64,000 bases of DNA from Chloroflexota bacterium (GTDB lineage: Bacteria; Chloroflexota; Ktedonobacteria; Ktedonobacterales; JADMIN01): NCBI GenBank assembly GCA_021323855.1, contig JAJPKE010000015.1, forward strand, positions 124,001-188,000, given 5' to 3'. Below, in pieces: positions 35,570 to 45,544 of the stretch. The translations under genes and the position numbers were made by a program. Each line of letters begins with the position of its first letter. The stretch's first letter is position 1. The notes under the pieces were generated by a model. The model had not been told where the DNA came from, searched no databases, and worked only from the letters and a program-made list of their open reading frames with translations.

Positions 35570-36175
35570 CTAGACGACGACCCTCTGGAACAGATCAGCC
35601 ACGGATTGCCGCACCAACTCGATGGGATTCTCGGTGCGCCGCAGGCCGCGCCAGATCAGCGTCGCCGCAAAAATGCCGTCCAGTTGCAGCGCAAAGCGGC
35701 GCGCATCCACGTCTGGGCGGAGGTGTCCGCGCGCAATCGCCTCGCGTGTGCAGCGTTCGATGAGGTCAACATACCAGTTGTATTGCCAGGTGACGGCATC
35801 GCGTACCTCGTTGCTCTCCAGGTCGTCCAGTTCAAGCATGGCGTTGGTGAAGAAACAGCCACCAGGGAACACTTCATCTTCGACATAGCGCAGCCATGCC
35901 TCGCTCAGCGCCCGCAGTTGCGGCAGACCCGGCGACTCGTCCAGCGACGGCTCGATGACGGCGTGGCGAAAGCGCGAGGCGGCGCGCTTGACTGTGGCAA
36001 GTTGCAGTTCGACTTTGGTGGGGAAATGCGCGCAAATGCCACCCTTCGACATCGAAAGGTCCTCGGCAAGCTGGCCGATGGTCAGCCCGTTCAACCCGTA
36101 GATAGAGGCCAGATCAACCGCCCGGTTCAGAATCAGGTCTCTGGCGTTGTTGCGCGTGCCCGTGCGTGTACTCAT
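35570..36175 (-). CDS. TetR family transcriptional regulator
   Basis: The 201-residue protein has the N-terminal TetR HTH: ARDLILNRAVDLASIYGLNGLTIGQLAEDLSMSKGGICAHFPTKVELQLATV. The C-terminal ligand domain has EDEVFPGGCFFTNAMLELDD, typical of the branch with a conserved GGCF motif. This branch usually represses its own gene and a neighbouring efflux or modifying enzyme gene. Similar motifs lie directly upstream of this gene and upstream of the following GNAT gene. The ATG is the first possible start after the operator-like motif. Confidence 0.9.
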   Translation of the reverse strand: MSTRTGTRNNARDLILNRAVDLASIYGLNGLTIGQLAEDLSMSKGGICAHFPTKVELQLATVKRAASRFRHAVIEPSLDESPGLPQLRALSEAWLRYVEDEVFPGGCFFTNAMLELDDLESNEVRDAVTWQYNWYVDLIERCTREAIARGHLRPDVDARRFALQLDGIFAATLIWRGLRRTENPIELVRQSVADLFQRVVV

Positions 36176-36191
36176 GCTTCCAATTATAAAG

Positions 36192-36207
36192 ACGGTCGTA
36201 CTTTTTC
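36192..36207. promoter_or_regulatory. Putative TetR operator upstream of the TetR gene
   Basis: ACGGTCGTACTTTTTC lies 17-32 bp upstream of the TetR start codon, matching the copy at 35533-35552 apart from a 4-bp insertion there. The position suits autorepression. Confidence 0.5.
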
Positions 36208-36223
36208 GTCAAGAGGCAAAACA

Positions 36224-36260
36224 CCCCTCTCCCGCGCACGGGGGAGGGGCTGGGGGTGGG
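36224..36260. repeat. Intergenic repeat, copy 5, behind lon
   Basis: On the minus strand it reads CCCACCCCCAGCCCC and then the hairpin CTCCCCCG...GGGAG, beginning 7 bp behind the lon stop codon. The orientation relative to the gene matches copies 3, 4 and 6. Confidence 0.6.
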
Positions 36261-36266
36261 AGCTTT

Positions 36267-38930
36267 TTAGTTCCCCTGTCCTGCGGATGGCTGGTCGGTG
36301 ATGCTATCCGGCGCGGTGGGCGGGACGATATCGTCTTCGTCGCTCTCCTCGTTTGGCACGGGATAGAGACGTGGCGCGGGCGGCACCAGCTCCGGCGTAT
36401 CCGCGCGTTTCTTGCGCAGGTCCTCGCCGCTGTCACTTTCACCAGAGGGCTTTTCGCTAGCTGGCAGCAGCGCGATTTTGACTACCTCGTCCATCGAATC
36501 CACCAGATGAAAGGTCATTTCGCTGCGCACATTGGCGGGAATCTCCACCAGGTCTTTGCCGTTTTCGTGCGGCACGATCAGCGTGCGGATGCCCGCGCGA
36601 TGCGCCGCCAGTGCCTTCTCCTTCAGCCCGCCAATCGCCAGCACCCGCCCGCGCAGGGTGATTTCGCCGGTCATGGCAAGGTCGCTACGCACTGGACGGC
36701 GGGTGAGCGCGGAGATGACCGCCGTCGCCATTGTGATACCGCCGGATGGGCCGTCTTTGGGAATCGCGCCCTCCGGCAGATGGATGTGAATATCCAGCGT
36801 GTCGCTGAAATTTGCTGGCACCTGCAACTCATAGGCGCGCGACCGGATGTACGAGAGCGCCGCGCGAGCGGACTCCTGCATGACATCGCCAAGCTGGCCG
36901 GTAATCATCAGATGGCCCTTGCCGGGCATCGTGACGACTTCAACCGGCAGCAACGTACCGCCGTTCTCCGTCCACGCGAGGCCCGTTGCCACACCGACCT
37001 GCCCGCGATCTGGCGCGCGGTCCGGCATGAAGCGTGGCACACCCAGGAACTCCTCGATGTTCTTCTCCGTCAGGCGGATGCGCGCGTTGGGCTTGGTGAC
37101 GATGCGCAACGCTGCCTTGCGGCAGATCGCCGCCAGTTGCCGTTCCAAATTGCGGACGCCCGCCTCGCGCGTATAGTGCGAGACAATGTACCGCATCGCG
37201 CTCTCCGGCACCTGCACCTGCGAGCGGTTCAACCCATGCTCGTGCAGCACCTTCGGTAGCACGTAGTTGCGCCCGATGGCGATCTTCTCTTCTTCGGTAT
37301 AACCAGGAAGCTGCACGATGTCCATGCGGTCCGCCAGCGCGCGCGGAATCTGATAGCGGTTGTTGCCGGTGCAGATGAAGAAGACCTCCGAGAGATCGTA
37401 GGGCACCTCCAGATAATGATCGGTGAAGGTGTTGTTCTGCTCTGGGTCCAGCACTTCCAAGAGCGCCGCCGCCGGGTCGCCGCGATAATCCGAGGCCAGC
37501 TTATCAATTTCATCAAGCAGGAAGACTGGATTACGCACGCCAACCGTTTTCATCGCCTGGATGATGCGCCCAGGCAGCGCGCCGACATACGTGCGCCGGT
37601 GGCCGCGAATCTCCGCCTCATCATGGACGCCGCCCAGCGAGATACGGATGAACTTGCGGCCCAGCGCCGTTGCAATCGAGCGTCCCAGCGAAGTTTTGCC
37701 TACCCCTGGCGGGCCGACGAGGCAGAGAATCGGCCCTTTGTTGATGTTGAGCGCGGCGGGCGTCGCTGTCTCGTGGTGCGCCGCCGCCTGGCGCTGCGCC
37801 TGGAGGAAACGCAACTGGCGCACGGCCAGGAACTCGATGATGCGCTCTTTGACCTTTTCCAGCCCATAGTGATCGTGGTCAAGCACCTTCTGGGCATACG
37901 CCATGTCCATCCGGTCCTCGGTGCGCTCCTGCCAGGGCAGAGCCAGCACCCAATCAATATAGTTGCGCAGCACAACGAGTTCAGCCGAGTGCGAGGGCAT
38001 GCGTTCCAGCCGGTCCAGTTCTTTGTTGACCTTCGCCGTCACTTCCTCCGGCATCTGGCGTTGCAACACCTTCTGGCGCAGTTCCGCCACCTCACTGGCC
38101 TGATCGTGGCCCAGCTCCTCTTGAATCGCGCGCAACTGCTCCTTGAGATAATATTCGCGCTGATTCTTGTCTACCTGCTGGCGCACCTTCTGGCGAATCT
38201 TGTTTTCCAGTTCGAGAATCTCGATCTCGTTGCCTAGCGAGACGCACAGCTTTTCCAGCCGCGCCAGTGGATCGCTGGTTTCCAGGAGGTCTTGCTGCTG
38301 CGCATAATCGCCTGCTACATGCGGCGCTAGTGTATCGGCCAGCGCCCCCGGCTGCGCAATGCGCGTAATGGCGGCGATATCGTCGGCATTGAAGCGGCGG
38401 CTCAGGTGAGTATAGCGGTCGAAGAGCGCATGGGTATGGCGAATCAGCGCGGCGGCCCTGGCGCTGCTATCCTCCTGGCTGGCCAGTTCCTCGACGGCGA
38501 CCAGCAGATAGGGCGCATTCTCGATCCATTGGAGAATCTTGACACGCGCGATGCCCTCGACAACCACCTGAAGCGTGTTGTTGCTCTGCGCTTCCACCTG
38601 CTTGAGTTCCACCAGCGTCGCCGTCTCGAAGACATCATCGGGTCCCGGCTGATCCAGGTCGGACTGGCGCTGTGCGGAGGCGATGAAACGCTTGTTGCCA
38701 GCGTTCGCTTCATTGATCGCCTGGATGGACTTTTCGCGTCCGATATTGAGCGTAGCAGTCGCCCTGGGGAAAATGACGGTATCCTTCAGCGGAACGAGCG
38801 GATACTGTTGCTGCTGCACCTGCTGCACCTGCTGCGCCTCAGTGGTCTGAGGTGCGCTTTCGGTGGTCGTTTCGGTGGCTGTTGGCGTGGACGCTTCGCG
38901 TTTCGCCTCTTTCTCTGCCGATTTACTCAT
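36267..38930 (-). CDS. lon: ATP-dependent Lon protease
   Basis: The 887-residue protein has all Lon parts. The LON substrate-binding domain starts at [23 protein letters not shown] coiled helical region follows, then the AAA module with [13 protein letters not shown] (about residue 407). The protease domain contains the catalytic Ser in [14 protein letters not shown] (about 726) and the Lys in [21 protein letters not shown] (about 768). It degrades misfolded and regulatory proteins in the cytosol. The ATG at 38930 has GAGG 8 nt upstream; a 13-codon longer reading lacks support. The N-terminal 50 residues and C-terminal 60 are low-complexity extensions. It follows clpX and tig on the same strand. 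Confidence 0.96.
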   Translation of the reverse strand: MSKSAEKEAKREASTPTATETTTESAPQTTEAQQVQQVQQQQYPLVPLKDTVIFPRATATLNIGREKSIQAINEANAGNKRFIASAQRQSDLDQPGPDDVFETATLVELKQVEAQSNNTLQVVVEGIARVKILQWIENAPYLLVAVEELASQEDSSARAAALIRHTHALFDRYTHLSRRFNADDIAAITRIAQPGALADTLAPHVAGDYAQQQDLLETSDPLARLEKLCVSLGNEIEILELENKIRQKVRQQVDKNQREYYLKEQLRAIQEELGHDQASEVAELRQKVLQRQMPEEVTAKVNKELDRLERMPSHSAELVVLRNYIDWVLALPWQERTEDRMDMAYAQKVLDHDHYGLEKVKERIIEFLAVRQLRFLQAQRQAAAHHETATPAALNINKGPILCLVGPPGVGKTSLGRSIATALGRKFIRISLGGVHDEAEIRGHRRTYVGALPGRIIQAMKTVGVRNPVFLLDEIDKLASDYRGDPAAALLEVLDPEQNNTFTDHYLEVPYDLSEVFFICTGNNRYQIPRALADRMDIVQLPGYTEEEKIAIGRNYVLPKVLHEHGLNRSQVQVPESAMRYIVSHYTREAGVRNLERQLAAICRKAALRIVTKPNARIRLTEKNIEEFLGVPRFMPDRAPDRGQVGVATGLAWTENGGTLLPVEVVTMPGKGHLMITGQLGDVMQESARAALSYIRSRAYELQVPANFSDTLDIHIHLPEGAIPKDGPSGGITMATAVISALTRRPVRSDLAMTGEITLRGRVLAIGGLKEKALAAHRAGIRTLIVPHENGKDLVEIPANVRSEMTFHLVDSMDEVVKIALLPASEKPSGESDSGEDLRKKRADTPELVPPAPRLYPVPNEESDEDDIVPPTAPDSITDQPSAGQGN

Positions 38931-39578
38931 TACAATATCCTCGCTGCGTGAACGGAGAACCGCTGCCAATGGAAATACAAACCAGCGCTGACGGTTTCCC
39001 TGGGATCAGCATGTCTGGCTGATAGGTTTGCTGTTGCGTAGTATGTTGTCGTGTTGTGTCGTATCGTTCGGTTGGATGGGTCGGTCTGTTGGAGCCGGAA
39101 AGCCGCGCATGATCCTACACTGCGACAAGGCATGCGTAGATGGCATCCGCTTTATAGGTTACAACGTCCTGACCGGCAGATTGTAGAACAGGTGGTACTC
39201 CGGGGTAAGCGTATGGTGAGATACGCCGGTAGAACCTCAACTGCTCCCTGCCGTTCTCCACCCGTTCCGAGGCCGAACAGCGCCGGTATTGCCAGTGCGC
39301 GCTCCGGCCAGCAAAAGAGATTGCGGGCATCGCTTGCTTTGCCGTTCTCAGATGATGCTGCAATTCATGCTGCTGAATGGTACTGATGGTACTGATGCTA
39401 CCAAGATTGGTGCCACCCATCCAGCGACATCCAGCCACATTTGGCCTTATCCAGCCATCATCCGGCGACATTTGGCATTTGGCGCGATGCCCGCAAAATA
39501 CTACTCTACCCCCGGCCACGACAGGCCGCGCTATCACACGCGCTGTCGCAGCGATACGCGAGTCCGATTGTTCCTGAG
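38931..39578. other. Long intergenic region between clpX and lon without a supported gene
   Basis: In 648 bp I find no start with a ribosome-binding site and no recognisable protein. Open frames on both strands are short or low complexity. Imperfect direct repeats (GACATCCAGCCACATTTGGC and GGCGACATTTGGC, about 39426-39483) and a doubled GGTACTGAT (39379-39397) are present. clpP, which often lies next to clpX, is absent. The region should contain the lon promoter. Confidence 0.5.
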
Positions 39579-40826
39579 TTATGCGGACTCGTCTTCCAAT
39601 TCCACTGCACGGGCCTCACCGCGCGTGATGAGCCTGGCGGGTGCGTGGTTCACAATGGTATCCGCCTCGATGATGACTTTCTTGATATCACTGCGGGAAG
39701 GAATGTCGAACATCACATCCAGCAGCACATCTTCAATGACGGTGCGCAGGCCACGTGCGCCGGTCTTCTGTTTGAGCGCGCAATCCGCCGTCGCCTCCAA
39801 CGCCTCATCCGTGAAGACGAGTTCGGCGCGATCCAGGTGGAAGAGCTTTTGATACTGCTTGACGAGCGCATTCTTCGGCTCGGTGAGGATGCGCATCAGG
39901 GCAGTGCGGTCCAGATTATCGAGCGAGACACTGACGGGGAGGCGACCAACGAATTCAGGAATCAGGCCAAACTTCAGCAGATCATCGGGATTGAGTTGCG
40001 CCAGGGCGGTGTTGCTCATCTCCGGCGTCTCTTCCACCGCCTTGAAGCCCATCGTCTTGTGGCTGCCCAGCCGTTGCTCAATGATCTTGTCGAGTCCCTC
40101 GAAGGCGCCGCCACAGATGAAGAGGATATTCTGCGTGTTGATCTGGATGAAGTCCTGGTGGGGATGCTTGCGTCCTCCCTGCGGTGGCACATTGGCAATC
40201 GTGCCTTCGATGATCTTCAAGAGCGCCTGCTGCACACCTTCGCCGGAGACATCGCGGGTAATCGAGGGGTTATCTGCCTTGCGCGCGATCTTGTCAATCT
40301 CGTCAATGTAGACGATGCCGCGTTCGGCGCGCGCCACATCGAAATCCGCCATTTGAATCAGCCGGAGCAGGATGTTTTCGACATCCTCACCGACATAGCC
40401 GGCCTCGGTCAGCGCAGTGGCGTCGGCAATGCAGAAGGGAACATCGAGGATTTTCGCCAGCGTCTGCGCCAGATACGTTTTGCCGCAGCCGGTGGGGCCG
40501 ATCAACAGAATATTGCTTTTTGCCAGTTCCACATCATCAATCTGCATGCCCGAATTGATGCGCTTGTAATGATTGTAGACGGCAACCGAGAGCGTCTTTT
40601 TGGCGCGGTCCTGGCCGATGACATACTGATTCAACTGGTCATAGATTTTGCGCGGCGTCGGAATCTTGCCGGTTGCCACGCGCGGCTTGGAGGATGTTTG
40701 CTCTTCTTCGATAATCTCACGGCAGAGGTCAACACATTCATCACAAATGTAGACACCGCCAGGCCCGGCAATCAGCCGTTGCACCTGATCCTGACTTTTG
40801 CCGCAGAATGAGCAGCGATAGGTCAT
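39579..40826 (-). CDS. clpX: ClpX, ATP-binding subunit of the Clp protease
   Basis: The 415-residue protein begins with the C4 zinc-binding domain ([14 protein letters not shown] ... [10 protein letters not shown]). The AAA+ module follows with Walker [16 protein letters not shown], Walker [12 protein letters not shown] and sensor 2 region [15 protein letters not shown]. ClpX unfolds ssrA-tagged and other substrates and feeds them to ClpP. The IGF-type ClpP loop is not obvious, though the matching stretch could hold a variant. The ATG at 40826 has GAAGGGAA upstream. It lies between tig and lon on one strand. Confidence 0.95.
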   Translation of the reverse strand: MTYRCSFCGKSQDQVQRLIAGPGGVYICDECVDLCREIIEEEQTSSKPRVATGKIPTPRKIYDQLNQYVIGQDRAKKTLSVAVYNHYKRINSGMQIDDVELAKSNILLIGPTGCGKTYLAQTLAKILDVPFCIADATALTEAGYVGEDVENILLRLIQMADFDVARAERGIVYIDEIDKIARKADNPSITRDVSGEGVQQALLKIIEGTIANVPPQGGRKHPHQDFIQINTQNILFICGGAFEGLDKIIEQRLGSHKTMGFKAVEETPEMSNTALAQLNPDDLLKFGLIPEFVGRLPVSVSLDNLDRTALMRILTEPKNALVKQYQKLFHLDRAELVFTDEALEATADCALKQKTGARGLRTVIEDVLLDVMFDIPSRSDIKKVIIEADTIVNHAPARLITRGEARAVELEDESA

Positions 40827-41197
40827 GCGTGTTCCCTTCGTTGTTGCCACGTTCTCACCATCCCCTCGTCGCTGGCGTCTGAACCACCGAACCCGTAGCC
40901 GACGTGGCCACGCCTTGTATCGCCTGGGTTATTGATCGTGCTGGAAATTGAAATACTGACGACATATGATATGGCCTCCGGCATGTTCCAATCGCCTCGC
41001 CCGCTGAGCGGGCCAGCTATCTCTGCAATGCCGTATGCCAGCTACTAGGACGCGCTACATACGCTACATACATTGTACGACCATACCAGATAGTATAATC
41101 GTAGGTGCTCATGTCAATAAGAGACGCACAAGTCCTGGTAGGACGCGGAGCATATTTTGCCGGTGCGCTACCGGGGGCTTGCGCGTCTCTTCTTCGC
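40827..41197. other. Intergenic region between tig and clpX with an RNA structure candidate
   Basis: This 371-bp gap contains the predicted three-way junction at 41120-41190 directly behind tig and otherwise no gene. It should also contain the clpX leader and perhaps its promoter. Confidence 0.5.
41120..41190 (-). ncRNA. Structured RNA element (three-way junction) behind tig
   Basis: On the minus strand, AGAGACGCGCAA (41190-41179) pairs with TTGTGCGTCTCT (41131-41120), 12 bp with one G-U pair. The enclosed sequence forms two hairpins, CCGGT-AGCGC-ACCGG and GTCCT-ACC-AGGAC. The element starts 8 nt after the tig stop codon. It has no T tract behind it. It may be a 3'-end or leader element of the tig-clpX transcript. 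No known riboswitch class was recognised. Confidence 0.4.
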
Positions 41198-42736
41198 TCA
41201 GCCCTCCGCCTCGCTGGTCTCCGTTGCTTCCGCCGCTGGTGTCGCCTCCGTTACAGCCGGAGCTTCGGTTGTATCAGCGGCGTTACCGTCTTTCGTCGCC
41301 ACTGATTTTGGGGTCTTTCTGGCTTTCGGGGCTTTGGCTGTTGTTTCCGTCGCCTCCGCTACCTCCACAGTCTCCGGTGCCTCTATCGTCTCAGTGGTTG
41401 CCAGGGCAGCCGCTTTGGCGCCGCTTACTGCGGCATCTTCGGCTTCAGCCGCTTCAGGCTGTTCCCCAGTGGCGATGTCCACCAATAGCGAAATGGCTTT
41501 ATCACGGCGCAGGCGGCTGACGATGTTGGCGCGCTGTCCGGCGGTGATCGTCTTAGGAGTTAGCTTCCGGCCACCCATCGCTGCATAGAGTTCGAGCCAG
41601 CCAGCCACCTCATCGTCGCTCACCTGAATATGTTCCGCCTCCGCCACGGCGTCCAGTACGAGGTCACGTTTGACACGCTCGCGCGCCTCCGGTTCAAGTT
41701 CTTCTTCGTGCTGCTCCTCGGATTTTTGCGTCATGGCGAGATATTGCTCGAAGGAGATGCGGCTCTGTTCCAGCATACGCTTGGTCTCGTCAATCATCGT
41801 ATGAACTTCTTCATGCACGAGAACTGGATGCACCTCAACTTTCGCCTGATCGGAGACCGCCTTCACCACGGACTCGCGCAGTTCGCGGCGGGCGTCGCTT
41901 TCCTTCTGGCGCTGAAGCTGGTCGCGGATGGCTGTGCGCAGATCATCGAGTGTCTCATACTCACCGACGGACTTCGCCAGTTCGTCGTCGAGTTCCGGCA
42001 GTTCGCGGTATTTGACGGCCTTGACGGTGACGGCATACTGCGCTTCTTTGCCGGCCAGTTCGCTATTGGCATAGTCTTCGGGGATGGTGGTGGTGAACTC
42101 TTTGCTCTCGCCCTCAGAGAGACCGACGATGTGCTGATCCATCCCTGAGAAGATGCCCGAACGCTCGTCCGTCAGCTCGAATTCGTTGTCGTGCAGGTCG
42201 CTGATGTCGCGGTCGCCAACGGTCAGTTTGAGGTCAACCGTCACTTTGTCGCCACTCTGCGCGGGGCGGTCGGCTGGCAGCCACATCGCCTGATCCTGGC
42301 GCACGCGCTCCAGCACGTCGTTCACATCCTGGTCGGTGACGTCGGTCGAGGGACGCTCGACTCGTATGCTGTGATAATCGCCCAGTTCCACCGGCGGCTG
42401 CACAGCCACGCGCGCGACGTAGGTATACGGCTGGCCCAGTTCGATCACCGGCGCATCCAGGTCCGGCTGCGCCAGCGGGATGAGATCGTTCTCGCGGATG
42501 GCATCGCGGTAGGTCGTTTCGATCAGGTCTTCGAGACCCTCCTGATAAATGGCCTCTTTGCCGAGCATGCGTTCCAGCATCGAACGCGGCGCATGCCCTT
42601 TGCGGAATCCGGGCACGGTATATTTCTGCGCGAGCTTATGATAGGCGCGGTCAGATGCCTTCTCGACCTCGCTCCAATCCAACTCGACATTCAATACGGC
42701 CTCGCTCTCGCTGGAGCGGTCTACAGTCACTTTCAC
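41198..42736 (-). CDS. tig: Trigger factor (ribosome-bound chaperone) with extended C-terminus
   Basis: The N-terminal ribosome-binding domain carries the signature GFRKGHAPRSMLERMLG. The FKBP-like domain (GDKVTVDLKLTVGDRDISDL ... SGMDQHIVGLSEGESKEFT) and the helical C-terminal chaperone domain follow. The 512-residue length exceeds the usual 430-450. The last 80 or so residues are a Thr/Ala/Glu-rich low-complexity tail (ATTETIEAPETVEVAEATE). The tail could be a linker or disordered extension and has no motif. The start is a GTG with GGAGG 10 nt upstream. It is the first gene of the tig-clpX-lon row. Confidence 0.94.
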   Translation of the reverse strand: MKVTVDRSSESEAVLNVELDWSEVEKASDRAYHKLAQKYTVPGFRKGHAPRSMLERMLGKEAIYQEGLEDLIETTYRDAIRENDLIPLAQPDLDAPVIELGQPYTYVARVAVQPPVELGDYHSIRVERPSTDVTDQDVNDVLERVRQDQAMWLPADRPAQSGDKVTVDLKLTVGDRDISDLHDNEFELTDERSGIFSGMDQHIVGLSEGESKEFTTTIPEDYANSELAGKEAQYAVTVKAVKYRELPELDDELAKSVGEYETLDDLRTAIRDQLQRQKESDARRELRESVVKAVSDQAKVEVHPVLVHEEVHTMIDETKRMLEQSRISFEQYLAMTQKSEEQHEEELEPEARERVKRDLVLDAVAEAEHIQVSDDEVAGWLELYAAMGGRKLTPKTITAGQRANIVSRLRRDKAISLLVDIATGEQPEAAEAEDAAVSGAKAAALATTETIEAPETVEVAEATETTAKAPKARKTPKSVATKDGNAADTTEAPAVTEATPAAEATETSEAEG

Positions 42737-43159
42737 GTCTCACAAGCCTCCACAGTCGCGCCTGGCGCGGCTCCTTGCAGAATATGCAGGATATGTCGCT
42801 AGTCGTTCTCGTTCTTCTCAGGTCAGGTATCGCAGTTGCCATTTGCCCGATGTCCGTCCGCCACCCATACGCGCTGACGGCGGACAGGAGCAGCACATAC
42901 TACAAGAGCATAGTATATGACATGACCAGCATCGTCGCAGTTGGCGAGACATGCGTTACATGTGATACCTGCGCTTTGGCAGACAAAACGCGGGCAGGCC
43001 CACTGGGGACCATCCCGCGTCAGTTCACTACCATCTATGCCACCTGTCACCCGGTCGTCGCCGGCTGTCGTTGTTCGTATCCGCGCAGGCATTACGATTG
43101 CGTCTGACCAGCACTGATAGTATCAGGGCAATCAGTATGCCACGCTATGCCGCTCTGGT
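42737..43159. other. Intergenic region between tig and tRNA-Leu without a supported gene
   Basis: The 423-bp gap should hold the tig promoter. A TATACT box on the minus strand near 42911 is the only -10-like site I can point to, with a weak -35 box. No other RNA or repeat was found. Confidence 0.4.
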
Positions 43160-43244
43160 TGGTGGGCGATGAGAGACTCGAACTCTCACGGGTTTCCCCA
43201 ACGGATCCTAAGTCCGTCCTGTCTGCCAATTTCAGCAATCGCCC
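43160..43244 (-). tRNA. tRNA-Leu (anticodon UAG)
   Basis: On the minus strand the acceptor GGGCGAT pairs with ATCGCCC, and an encoded CCA follows the discriminator A. The D stem is CTG/CAG. The anticodon stem ACGGA/TCCGT carries the loop CTTAGGA, hence anticodon UAG for CUA codons. A long variable arm (TGGGGAAACCCG) is typical of Leu. The T arm is GAGAG-TTCGAGT-CTCTC. Confidence 0.95.
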
Positions 43245-43431
43245 AGAAATTGATTTCCCGTCGCTTGTGCGTGTCCGTTAGACTACAGAACAACGCACAT
43301 ATCAATGCGCATATCATTGTAGCATACAACAGCGCCTGCCGCAATCGGGCACCACACCTGTGGTGGTGTTTGCCAGGAATGCCCTCCATCGCATATGCTT
43401 TTTCTCATCGTAAGTGAAAGGACGATGCGGC

Positions 43432-43881
43432 ATGCGGTTTCTCAGGCGCGCGGAAATCGTCAGCGCGTTCGGCGTAGCGGCGCTGGGGGTGGTGGGCATC
43501 TTGGCGGTGTTCATCCTGCCCGTCAGCAGCGACACCGATTATCTGCGGAAGAATGGACAGATCATCGGGCAGCAGGTGCAGCAGGTCTGGTTCATGCAAC
43601 AGGTAGGCACTGCCAAAGCCATCAGCATCCTGGTGATGTTCGGCCTGCTGGCGGCGATTGTCTTGCTGACGGCGCTTCAGCATGCGCTTCATCGCCTGCC
43701 GATTGACCTCGTGGCGCTCTGGGGCGCAACCGTTCTGCTGATCGGCCTCGTCTATCTGACGCACTCCCTGACGGCCTATTTCTTTCAACCCTGCGCGGTG
43801 CTGGCGTTCTTATGCGCCGTGTTCGCCAGTATCTATCACGCCGTTGCGCGCAGCCGCAAACCCCCTGCTGAGCCTCTGTGA
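43432..43881 (+). CDS. Small membrane protein of unknown function
   Basis: The 149-residue protein has four predicted hydrophobic helices (VSAFGVAALGVVGILAVFILP, AISILVMFGLLAAIVLLTAL, LVALWGATVLLIGLVYLTHSL, FFQPCAVLAFLCAVFASIY). A polar loop of about 30 residues lies after the first. The ATG at 43432 has AAAGGA about 10 nt upstream; a GTG six codons earlier is an alternative. It lies 25 bp before thpR. No family is recognised. Confidence 0.7.
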   Translation: MRFLRRAEIVSAFGVAALGVVGILAVFILPVSSDTDYLRKNGQIIGQQVQQVWFMQQVGTAKAISILVMFGLLAAIVLLTALQHALHRLPIDLVALWGATVLLIGLVYLTHSLTAYFFQPCAVLAFLCAVFASIYHAVARSRKPPAEPL

Positions 43882-43906
43882 TTCAGTCTAAGCCAGGCTG
43901 GAGTGT

Positions 43907-44536
43907 ATGAGTACACGCACGTTTATCGCCATCGAACTGACGCCAGGTGCCCGCGCGGCGCTGGCCCGCCGCATCGAGCAGTTGCGCCGCGCATTGCCGC
44001 AGGTGCGCTGGGTGAACCCGGCGAGCCTGCATCTGACGCTGGCGTTTCTCGGCGAGCTAGACGATAGCGCGCTGGCCGGCGCTACCGGAGCCGCAGTGCT
44101 GGCTGCGCAGGAGAACGCGCCCTTCGAGTTGCATCTCTCCGGCCTGGGCACATTCGGCCCGCCCGCCGCGCCGCGTGTCGTCTGGTCGGGCATTGGGGGA
44201 GATACGCGGGCGCTCCAACGCTTGCATGATACGCTGGCACGGCGATTGGTGGAGCGCGGCCTGCCTGCGGATGATACGCACGCATTTTCGCCACATCTGA
44301 CGCTGGCGCGCCTGAAGCAACGATTGCCAGCGCGCGACGCCGAGCGGCTCTCCGCTGCGATTGCCGCCAGCCAAACGTCTCAAACAGCGCATACGACGCC
44401 GCAATTATCCCTATTGGTCGAGCATATCGCTGTGATGAAAAGCGACCTCCTGCCATCCGGCGCACGGTACACCTGCCTGCGCTCCTGCCCGCTGGGCACA
44501 GCGTCATCAGGCGCATCAGCGGTATCCGGTGAATAA
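43907..44536 (+). CDS. thpR: RNA 2',3'-cyclic phosphodiesterase
   Basis: This 209-residue member of the 2H phosphoesterase superfamily has both catalytic H-x-T/S-x motifs: HLTLAFLGEL near residue 45 and HLTLARLKQR near 129. The first strand RTFIAIELTPGARAAL is typical of ThpR/LigT. The enzyme opens 2',3'-cyclic ends of RNA; ThpR was originally assayed as a 2'-5' RNA ligase. The C-terminal part after residue 180 is a Ser-rich tail. It follows the small membrane protein gene by 25 bp. Confidence 0.9.
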   Translation: MSTRTFIAIELTPGARAALARRIEQLRRALPQVRWVNPASLHLTLAFLGELDDSALAGATGAAVLAAQENAPFELHLSGLGTFGPPAAPRVVWSGIGGDTRALQRLHDTLARRLVERGLPADDTHAFSPHLTLARLKQRLPARDAERLSAAIAASQTSQTAHTTPQLSLLVEHIAVMKSDLLPSGARYTCLRSCPLGTASSGASAVSGE

Positions 44537-44705
44537 TGGCTGAGCCGTAACGCCGCCCGCCCGGTGATATGCGATACAATGTATCGCAGTGTCAGAGACC
44601 TGCTATCGCTGAGCCAGCGACCTGCACGCGGCCTGCATGTGGTTTCATTCCAAAGTACCCAGGCAATTGTACGTAACAGCACATAACCAGAAGGAGCCTT
44701 CATCT

Positions 44706-45203
44706 ATGGCAGCGGAAAACTCCTTTGATGTCGTTTCGCAGTATGACGAGCAAGAGCTGGTCAATGCGCTGGACCAGACCCGGCGCGAGGTTTCTACCCG
44801 GTATGATCTCAAAGATACCAAGACCGAAATCACCTATGACCCCAAGAAGAGCAACATCACGATTCTGACCGCCAGCGAATTTACGCTGAAAAGCGTGCGC
44901 GATGTGTTGGAATCGAAGATGGTGCGCCGTAATCTCTCGCTCAAGATTCTCAAGCCCGGTGAGATCGAGCAGGCGAGCGGCGGCAAAGTGCGCCAGCAGA
45001 TTGAATTGCAGAAGGGCATTTCGCAGGAGCTTGCCAAAGAGATTAGCAAGCTCATCCGCGACCAGTTTCCCAAAGTCAAGTCGCAGATACAGGGCGACGC
45101 CGTGCGTGTGACGGGCAAGAGCCGCGACGAGTTGCAGGGTGTGATTGCGTTGCTGCGTGAAAAAGACTATCCGGTTCCCCTACAATTCGAGAATTATCGC
45201 TAA
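44706..45203 (+). CDS. YajQ family (DUF520) nucleotide-binding protein
   Basis: The 165-residue protein is a full-length YajQ: SFDVVSQYDEQELVNALDQTRREVSTRYDLKDTK at the start, KLIRDQFPKVKSQIQGDAVRVTGKSRDELQGVI near the end, and the usual C-terminus YPVPLQFENYR. YajQ has two RRM-like domains and binds cyclic di-GMP in some bacteria and tRNA or nucleotides in others. The ATG at 44706 follows AAGGAG. The 23-codon longer in-frame reading lacks conservation. Confidence 0.92.
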   Translation: MAAENSFDVVSQYDEQELVNALDQTRREVSTRYDLKDTKTEITYDPKKSNITILTASEFTLKSVRDVLESKMVRRNLSLKILKPGEIEQASGGKVRQQIELQKGISQELAKEISKLIRDQFPKVKSQIQGDAVRVTGKSRDELQGVIALLREKDYPVPLQFENYR

Positions 45204-45544
45204 TGGTTGCTCAGTCTTTGCTGAACCTGCCAACGCCGGATGGCATCGCTGGAGCAGCAAGGTACTAGCAACCTTGTATGACAGGCCAGACATGCTATAC
45301 TGACGTGCAAACGCAGTGAAAGCAGCGACATGCGAACGAAACGGGATCATGCTCCACCGGCTGGCTCATCGCCCAAAAATCCTGGTTTCTGTTCACCTGC
45401 GGCAAGATAGCGTATCCTCAAAGGGATACGCAGCGTGAGACATCCTGAGAAACAGGGTGGTCAGGCCATCTGAACGGGCATATCTATCGGGCAATCCATA
45501 CATAGAACTGTTCGTTTCTATAGCTGTTACGGTGGGAGCAACGC
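45204..45544. other. Intergenic region upstream of the TPR gene with promoter and hairpin candidates
   Basis: The 341-bp gap includes TTGTAT (45274-45279) and TATACT (45296-45301) at 16-bp spacing, a plausible plus-strand promoter. A leader hairpin GCGTATCC/GGATACGC (45408-45429) lies within the resulting 240-nt leader. No gene is visible. Confidence 0.45.

Noticed and set aside
38801..38860. CTGCTGCACCTGCTGC-type tandem repeats near the start of lon
   Set aside because: They encode the Gln/Val-rich N-terminal tail ([10 protein letters not shown]) of Lon and are explained by coding.
39115..39537. Possible 140-codon minus-strand gene in the clpX-lon gap
   Set aside because: No ribosome-binding site, low-complexity stretches (SISTISTI) and no recognisable domain; not enough to call a gene.
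39441..40811. Plus-strand open frame of about 456 codons opposite clpX
   Set aside because: clpX is unambiguous; the opposite frame has no start signal or family features.
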